Part shown: one piece after another, positions 59,827 to 64,000 of the stretch
How positions within the stretch are numbered: the first letter of the stretch is position 1
Layout: every line of letters begins with the position of its first letter
Assembly (NCBI GenBank): GCA_963785125.1
Contig: CAWATU010000007.1
Coordinates: forward strand, 1,984,001 to 2,048,000
DNA from: QHXN01 sp963785125
GTDB lineage: Bacteria; Acidobacteriota; Blastocatellia; Pyrinomonadales; Pyrinomonadaceae
Direction of reading: 5' to 3'
Length of the DNA: 64,000 nt
Notes under the pieces: model-generated
The model's database searches: none
Told to the model about the DNA's origin: nothing
Seen by the model: the letters and a program-made list of their open reading frames with translations, nothing else
Made by a program: the position numbers and the translations under genes

Positions 59827-60795
59827 TCACACGTTCTCCGGCTCGCCTTCCGACTCCGCGGTGCGGCGCCCCGCCCTTCCCCAACTCAACTCAGACACGA
59901 TGACTCCGGCGAGGACGAGGAGGGCGCCGATGGTTGCGCGCGCGCCGGTCCACTCGGCGGAGCCGCGCAGGAGGACGGCGAAGGCGGTGGCGAAGACCGG
60001 CTCCAGACTGAAGATGACGGCGGCATGTGTGGCCGACATGCGCGCCTGCCCCCACGCCCAGAGCATAAAGGTCGCGAGCGTGCCGAAGAGGATAAGGTAG
60101 GCAATCTGCCACGCGACGGCGGCGCTCCACACGGGCGCGACCGCTTCGCGCGCGAGCCCCGGCGGGAGCGCCTCCACGCCCCAGCCCCACGCCGCCGCGC
60201 GCACCGCCAGCCACGCGACGACCATCACGCAGGCGGCCACTGTGATCTGTAAGGCGCTCAACTGCCGCGGGTCGATGCGGCTCGCGTAGCCGCCCATCAG
60301 GTTGATGTGGCAGGCGAAGAGGAGCGTGGTCGAGAGCGTAATGAGGTCGCCCACGTTGAAGCCCACGGCCTCGACGGGCGCGAGGATGAGCGCGCCGCCG
60401 ATTGAGGCCAGCACTATCCCCAACAGATTCTCGCGGCTCGGGCGCGCGCGCCAGAGCACGTAGGCGACGACGGGGACGAGCGGGGTCGTGATGCCCGTAA
60501 TGAAGGCCGACTTGGACGGCGTGGTGTAGAGCAGCCCCGTCGTCTGACCGATGAAGCCGAGGCCCATGAGCACGCCCAACGCGCCGCCCGCGCGCCACGC
60601 CGCGCGCGAGGCGCCGAAGACCTGCCGTGGGAAGAGCGCCGCGAAGACGAGCGCCGCCAGAGGCATCCGCACCGCAAGGTAAGTGAGCGGCGGCCAATGG
60701 TCGAGCACACCGCGCGCGACCGAGAAGGTCGAGCCCCAGATGAGCGTCGTCAACAGTATCGCGCCGTCGGCGGCCAGATTCGACTTGAGCTTCAT
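59827..60795 (-). CDS. EamA-family (DMT) transporter
   Basis: A 322-residue membrane protein with about ten hydrophobic helices arranged as two EamA repeats. The first repeat contains AILLTTLIWGSTFSVARGVLDHWPPLTYLAVRM, in which the W-G-S-x-F pattern and the following L-A-x-R are typical; the second shows ATFMLWAWGQARMSATHAAVIFSLEPVFA, also typical. These carriers move metabolites or amino-acid-like solutes across the cytoplasmic membrane, usually outward; the substrate is unknown. It stands between two repeat hairpins and the neighbouring genes are not clearly linked to it. Confidence 0.88.
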   Translation of the reverse strand: MKLKSNLAADGAILLTTLIWGSTFSVARGVLDHWPPLTYLAVRMPLAALVFAALFPRQVFGASRAAWRAGGALGVLMGLGFIGQTTGLLYTTPSKSAFITGITTPLVPVVAYVLWRARPSRENLLGIVLASIGGALILAPVEAVGFNVGDLITLSTTLLFACHINLMGGYASRIDPRQLSALQITVAACVMVVAWLAVRAAAWGWGVEALPPGLAREAVAPVWSAAVAWQIAYLILFGTLATFMLWAWGQARMSATHAAVIFSLEPVFATAFAVLLRGSAEWTGARATIGALLVLAGVIVSELSWGRAGRRTAESEGEPENV

Positions 60796-60806
60796 ATGTA
60801 GGAGTC

Positions 60807-60881
60807 AGAAGTCAGGAGTCAGGAGTCAGAAGTTAAGACAGCATCGCTCTTATGCTTCTTCACTCCTGACTCCTGACTTCT
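60807..60881. repeat. Heptamer-word hairpin, GGAGTCA family
   Basis: AGAAGTCAGGAGTCAGGAGT (60807-60826) is exactly inverted at 60862-60881. The words GGAGTCA and GAAGTCA alternate in seven-base register from 60801. The loop of about 35 bases is not similar to the other families. It lies just before the EamA start codon and just after the alcohol dehydrogenase stop (both minus strand). Very similar words are known from filamentous cyanobacteria. Confidence 0.8.
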
Positions 60882-60887
60882 GTCTAC

Positions 60888-61850
60888 TCACGGTTTGAGC
60901 AGGACTTTGAGGACGCCGGGTTCGGCGGCGCGCTCAAATGCGCGGGGGCCTTCGGAGAGGGGGTACACGTCGTTGATGAGGGCGTCGGTCTCGACGGCGC
61001 CGCGGCGCAGCAGTTCGAGCGCGGGCTTGAAACGCCCGCAGCGCGAGCCGACGATGCTGATCTCGTCCACGACGACGGGCGCGGCGTTCAGTTCCGTCGA
61101 GCCGTGGAAGGTGGACTTGAGGACGAGCGTGCCGCGCGGCTTCAGAAGCTTGAGCGCAGTCTCGAAGCCGGCGGGCGACCCCGACGCCTCGACCGTCACG
61201 TCGAAGGCACGTTCGAAGGAGGCGGGCAGCGCGTCCGCCCGCGCCGTGCGGACGCCGCGCCCGCGCACGATTTCGAGCTTGCGTTCGTGGCGGCCGACGA
61301 GGGTCACGCCCGCGCCCGTCATCGCCTTCAGAGCCTGCGCGCAGAGCAGCCCGAGCTTGCCGTCGCCGATGACGGCAACGCGCGTCTCGGTCTCGACGCG
61401 CGCGCGCTCCGTGATGCCGCACGCAGCGGCGAGCGGCTCCGTGAAGACGGCACGTTCGTCCGAAACTTCGTCGGGGACGGGCAGGAGATTGTTGACGGGA
61501 AGCGTGAGGTACTCGGCGAAGGCGCCGTCACGGCCGACGATGCCGAGCACTGTGCGCGCGGGGCAGTGGCGCGAGTCACCCGCGCGGCAGAGCTGGCAGC
61601 GACCGCAGCCGGCGTTGATCTCGCCGACGACCCGCCGCCCTTCAAGCTCCGGCGCGCCCGGCGCCCGCTCGACCTCGCCCACGAACTCGTGACCCAAAGT
61701 CCCCTCGAACCCCGCGTACCCGCGCACGATCTCCAAATCCGTGTTGCACACGCCCGCCAGCCGCACGCGCACCAGCGCCTCGCCCTCGCGCCCCGGCACC
61801 GCCACGTCCGCAAGGCTCAATTGCCCGTTCTCGAATCGAAGAGCCTTCAT
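60888..61850 (-). CDS. Zinc-dependent alcohol dehydrogenase family protein (MDR)
   Basis: A 320-residue medium-chain dehydrogenase. Catalytic zinc ligands C35 (AGVCNTDLE) and H54/E55 (GHEFVGEV), structural zinc cysteines C82, C85, C88 and C96 (GCGRCQLCRAGDSRHC), and the cofactor fold VAVIGDGKLGLLCAQALKAM. It is about 20-30 residues shorter than typical family members, mainly in the C-terminal half. It should oxidise an alcohol or sugar alcohol with NAD(P); substrate unknown. Possibly cotranscribed with the EamA gene downstream, though a repeat hairpin lies between them. Its start is clear, at ATG 61850. Confidence 0.88.
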   Translation of the reverse strand: MKALRFENGQLSLADVAVPGREGEALVRVRLAGVCNTDLEIVRGYAGFEGTLGHEFVGEVERAPGAPELEGRRVVGEINAGCGRCQLCRAGDSRHCPARTVLGIVGRDGAFAEYLTLPVNNLLPVPDEVSDERAVFTEPLAAACGITERARVETETRVAVIGDGKLGLLCAQALKAMTGAGVTLVGRHERKLEIVRGRGVRTARADALPASFERAFDVTVEASGSPAGFETALKLLKPRGTLVLKSTFHGSTELNAAPVVVDEISIVGSRCGRFKPALELLRRGAVETDALINDVYPLSEGPRAFERAAEPGVLKVLLKP

Positions 61851-61858
61851 AAGTACTG

Positions 61859-61935
61859 CGTAAACCGTGAACCGTAAACCGTGACAAGATTAAAGCCCGT
61901 TCTTACTTGTCACGGTTTACGGTTCACGGTTTACG
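61859..61935. repeat. 30-bp perfect hairpin of heptamer words, CGTGAAC family (copy 3)
   Basis: Bases 61859-61888, built of CGTAAAC and CGTGAAC words ending CGTGACAAG, are exactly inverted at 61906-61935, with a 17-base loop. It fills the gap between the alcohol dehydrogenase gene and the end of the small anchored protein gene (both minus strand), so it is a likely terminator for the latter. Confidence 0.85.
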
Positions 61936-61940
61936 TCCCT

Positions 61941-62462
61941 TCAAAATCTTTTCGCGCGGAGGTAGGCGTTCTCCTTCGTCAGCTCGACGGTCTTCTCGCG
62001 GCCGTTGACTTCGACGGGGAGGCGCCAGGCGAGTTCGCGCTCGCCCTCGATCTCGGCATGTATCCACCACTTGCCGGGCGGGACTTCGATGGCGGCCTCG
62101 CCGCCCTCGTCCAGTTCGGCGTCGAGCTTCTGGCGGCCGCCCATCAGGCGCGTCGCGAACTCCTCGAAGCGCTGGCCGTGCCGCGGCTCGGAGTCGTACT
62201 CGTTGCGCGCGGCCGCCATGTTGATGGGGAAGAGTTGGACGGGCACCTTCTTCGCCGAGACGGGGAAGCCGACGCCTTCGCGACGCAGGCGCACGCGCAG
62301 CAGCGTCATGCGCCGGCCCGGGCGCGCGAGGCGCGACGAAGTATGCTCGTCCTCGGGCAGGCGCCGGTAGAGGCTCAACACGGCCCCGCCGAGCGTCGCG
62401 ACCAGAGCGACGCCCGCCGCCGCCGCCGCGACCTTACGTGTGAAGTTCTGTCCCTCGCTCAT
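61941..62462 (-). CDS. Small membrane-anchored protein of unknown function
   Basis: A 173-residue protein with one N-terminal membrane helix (about 12-33, VAAAAAGVALVATLGGAVLSLY) and a beta-rich outer domain containing KKVPVQLFPINMAAARNEYD, GGEAAIEVPPGKWWIHAEIEG and WRLPVEVNGREKTVELTKEN. No recognised family. Start at ATG 62462 chosen because the membrane helix follows at once; the frame extends upstream through the glutaredoxin gene but as a shadow. It begins 23 bp after the glutaredoxin-like gene stop, so the two are probably cotranscribed. Function unknown. Confidence 0.65.
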   Translation of the reverse strand: MSEGQNFTRKVAAAAAGVALVATLGGAVLSLYRRLPEDEHTSSRLARPGRRMTLLRVRLRREGVGFPVSAKKVPVQLFPINMAAARNEYDSEPRHGQRFEEFATRLMGGRQKLDAELDEGGEAAIEVPPGKWWIHAEIEGERELAWRLPVEVNGREKTVELTKENAYLRAKRF

Positions 62463-62485
62463 CCTTCGTCTGGGCTCGGCCCGCG

Positions 62486-62746
62486 TCAGGCCATCAGGCC
62501 GCGCTCGCGCAGCGCTCCGGTCAAATCGTGGTCGGACGGCACCGAGAGCACCTGCCCGGCGATGTCTACGGTCGGGATGCGCTCCTTGCCTCCGTTCTGC
62601 TCCCGCACCCACGCGGCGGCCGACTCGTCCTGCTCGATGTCGATGTACTGGTACTGCACGCCGAGGCGGTCGAGGAACGCGCGCGCGCGCCGCGTGTCTT
62701 CGCACCATTCGGTGCCGTAGACCTTCACTCCGAACACGGCCGTCAC
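62486..62746 (-). CDS. Glutaredoxin-like protein with CEDT active site
   Basis: An 86-residue thioredoxin-fold protein of glutaredoxin length. The active-site strand is VKVYGTEWCEDTRRARAFLD, so the usual CxxC becomes CEDT with one cysteine (C15). The cis-Pro is in RIPTVDIAG and the glutathione-like loop is SVPSDHDL. Mycoredoxin and related bacterial proteins share the WC start and the IDIEQD segment, but they have a second cysteine. It may work by a monothiol mechanism or be a scaffold. Located 23 bp upstream of the small membrane-anchored protein gene on the same strand. Confidence 0.8.
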   Translation of the reverse strand: MTAVFGVKVYGTEWCEDTRRARAFLDRLGVQYQYIDIEQDESAAAWVREQNGGKERIPTVDIAGQVLSVPSDHDLTGALRERGLMA

Positions 62747-62786
62747 CTCCGGCTCATAGAATCCGCGGCCACATCATAGCACGCGG

Positions 62787-62900
62787 AAAAGCAGTAGGCA
62801 GATGGCAGTAGGCAGCGCGCTCCGCGCGATGCGTATTGAAGGGTTTAGCTGAGATATTCGATACCGGGCTTTCAACTGCCTACTGCCTACTGCCTCTGCT
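62787..62900. repeat. Heptamer-word inverted repeat, AGTAGGC family (copy 5), upstream of purF
   Basis: The left arm 62787-62815 holds AGCAGTAGGCAGATGGCAG words and the right arm 62877-62900 holds the inverse, CTGCCTACTGCCTACTGC. Unlike copies 1-4 it lies between divergent genes (glutaredoxin-like and purF), so it is not at a gene's 3' end. A TACAAT (62900-62905) at its edge may be the purF -10 element. Confidence 0.75.
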
Positions 62901-62942
62901 ACAATGTCCCTTCAAACTTGGTCAAAGGTGTTCGGCGGCCAC

Positions 62943-64000
62943 ATGATTCCACAGAACAGCGGCGTGGACGAGACGGAGCGGGACGGGTTCCGCGACGAGT
63001 GCGGCGTGTTCGGCATCTACGGGCACGACGACGCCGCGCGCCTCGCGTACCTCGGACTCTACCAGCTCCAGCACCGCGGGCAGGAGTCCTGCGGCATCGT
63101 CGCCTCCGACGGCCTGCTGCGCTCCGAGCGCGCGATGGGTCTCGTCTCCGAGGTCTTCGACGAAGACAGGTTGAACCGTCTGCCCGGCACCGCCGCCATC
63201 GGTCACACGCGCTACTCGACCGCGGGCGAGGTCTCTGTGCGCGAGGCCCAGCCCTTCCTTATCGCCTGCAAGCACGGACAGGTCGCCGTCTGTCACAACG
63301 GCAACCTCCCCTTCGCTACAGAGGAGCGGCGGCGGCTCGAACACGAGGGCGCCATCTTCAACTCGACCTCTGACACCGAAGTCGTCCTCCACCGCATCGC
63401 GCGCTCGCGCGCCGAGTCGGTTGAGGAGGCCGTCCCCGAAGTCCTGTGCGAGACGGAGGGCGCGTTCTCGATGCTCTTCCTGACGCCCGACGCACTCATC
63501 GCCGTGCGCGACCCGCGCGGCTTCCGTCCGCTCGCGCTCGGCCGGCTCGACGGCGCGTGGGTCATCGCCTCCGAGACGTGCGCGTTCGACCTCATCGGTG
63601 CGGAGTACGTGCGCGACGTGGAGCCGGGCGAGATGATCGTCGTCACGCGCGAGGGGCTGCGCTCGACCTTCCCTCTGCCTGAGCGGCAGCGCTCGTTCTG
63701 CATCTTCGAGCACGTCTACTTCTCGCGCCCCGACTCGATGGTCTACGGCCGCTCGGTCAACGAGTCGCGTCACAAGATGGGCAAGCGTCTGGCGATTGAG
63801 CAGCCGGCCGACGCCGACCTCGTCGTGCCCGTCCCCGACTCGGGCGTCGCGGCCGCCATCGGCTACGCCGCCGAGAGCGGCATCAACTTCCGCTTCGGTC
63901 TCGTGCGCAACCACTACGTCGGCCGCACCTTCATCGAGCCGAAGCAGTCCATCCGCTCCTTCGGCGTCCGCCTCAAGCTCAACCCCGTCCGCGACCTTAT
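62943..64000 (+). CDS. purF: Amidophosphoribosyltransferase, 5' part (3' end outside window)
   Basis: The reading frame runs to the right edge without a stop; 352 full codons are visible. PurF makes phosphoribosylamine from PRPP and glutamine, the first step of purine synthesis. The N-terminal glutamine amidotransferase part has the nucleophile C20, which becomes the N-terminus after propeptide removal (DECGVFGIYGHDD). Then follow YQLQHRGQESCGI, IGHTRYSTAGE, CHNGNLPFATEE and NSTSDTEVVLH. The phosphoribosyltransferase part starts with CIFEHVYFSRPDSMVYGRSV and DLVVPVPDSGVAAAIGYA. ATG 62943 gives a 19-residue propeptide; an in-frame ATG at 62904 would overlap the putative -10. A long AGTAGGC-type repeat lies just upstream. 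Identification strong. Confidence 0.94.
   Translation, partial: MIPQNSGVDETERDGFRDECGVFGIYGHDDAARLAYLGLYQLQHRGQESCGIVASDGLLRSERAMGLVSEVFDEDRLNRLPGTAAIGHTRYSTAGEVSVREAQPFLIACKHGQVAVCHNGNLPFATEERRRLEHEGAIFNSTSDTEVVLHRIARSRAESVEEAVPEVLCETEGAFSMLFLTPDALIAVRDPRGFRPLALGRLDGAWVIASETCAFDLIGAEYVRDVEPGEMIVVTREGLRSTFPLPERQRSFCIFEHVYFSRPDSMVYGRSVNESRHKMGKRLAIEQPADADLVVPVPDSGVAAAIGYAAESGINFRFGLVRNHYVGRTFIEPKQSIRSFGVRLKLNPVRDL

Noticed and set aside
62904..62942. Earlier purF start at ATG 62904
   Set aside because: That ATG is part of a likely -10 (TACAAT) and has no ribosome site; 62943 gives a normal-length propeptide, though this is not certain.

Overview
The window is high-GC DNA that looks like an Acidobacteriota chromosome, probably the Blastocatellia/Pyrinomonadaceae side. 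This placement is inferred from gene content, not from a marker-gene tree. The clues are three very large Oar-type TonB-dependent receptors with an N-terminal carboxypeptidase-regulatory domain, a secreted VWA protein of the type common in this phylum, two secreted proteins ending in a DUF4214 module, and a MoxR/DUF58/DUF4350/DUF4129 operon. No rRNA, tRNA, CRISPR array, insertion sequence or phage gene was found.

Layout. 0-7.5 kb: two thioredoxin-like proteins (the first cut by the left edge), a DUF4214 gene remnant, a secreted unknown, an M64 metallopeptidase-DUF4214 protein and a beta-helix/Calx-beta/DUF4214 protein. 7.6-17.8 kb: DHH phosphoesterase, a small bacterial metallothionein, an alpha/beta hydrolase, a secreted subtilase, an aldehyde dehydrogenase, Xaa-Pro aminopeptidase and a hybrid histidine kinase. 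17.9-25.2 kb: an ABC-type ATPase and permease behind a glutamate formimidoyltransferase gene, then cupin, DUF1206, SpoIIM-like, Uma2 and leucine-rich-repeat genes. 25.2-33.9 kb: one long minus-strand cluster (membrane protein, DUF4129, DUF4350, patatin-TIR, zinc-ribbon membrane protein, MoxR, hotdog thioesterase, DUF58). 34.3-51.9 kb: a plus-strand block of exported proteins (three Oar receptors, a TPR protein, a VWA protein, two related small secreted proteins, a LolA-like protein), most ending in strong terminators. 52-64 kb: DUF512 PDZ/radical-SAM protein, response regulator, alanine dehydrogenase, a second aldehyde dehydrogenase, HtrA protease, TPM lipoprotein, EamA transporter, zinc alcohol dehydrogenase, a small anchored protein, a glutaredoxin-like protein and the 5' part of purF, which runs off the right edge.

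Two things stand out. First, a patatin-like phospholipase fused to a TIR domain sits inside the MoxR/DUF58 cluster, which suggests an immune-type or cell-death effector attached to an envelope-associated operon. Second, many intergenic gaps hold hairpins whose arms are strings of variant seven-base words. At least five word families occur (AGTAGGC, CGTGAAC, GGAGTCA, AATTTCA and AGTAGTC types), and several supply the stop codon and last residues of the adjoining genes. They resemble in principle the heptameric STRR repeats known from cyanobacteria, but here most are folded into long inverted repeats that may act as terminators.

All function calls come from reading motifs in the translations. 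No database search was possible.
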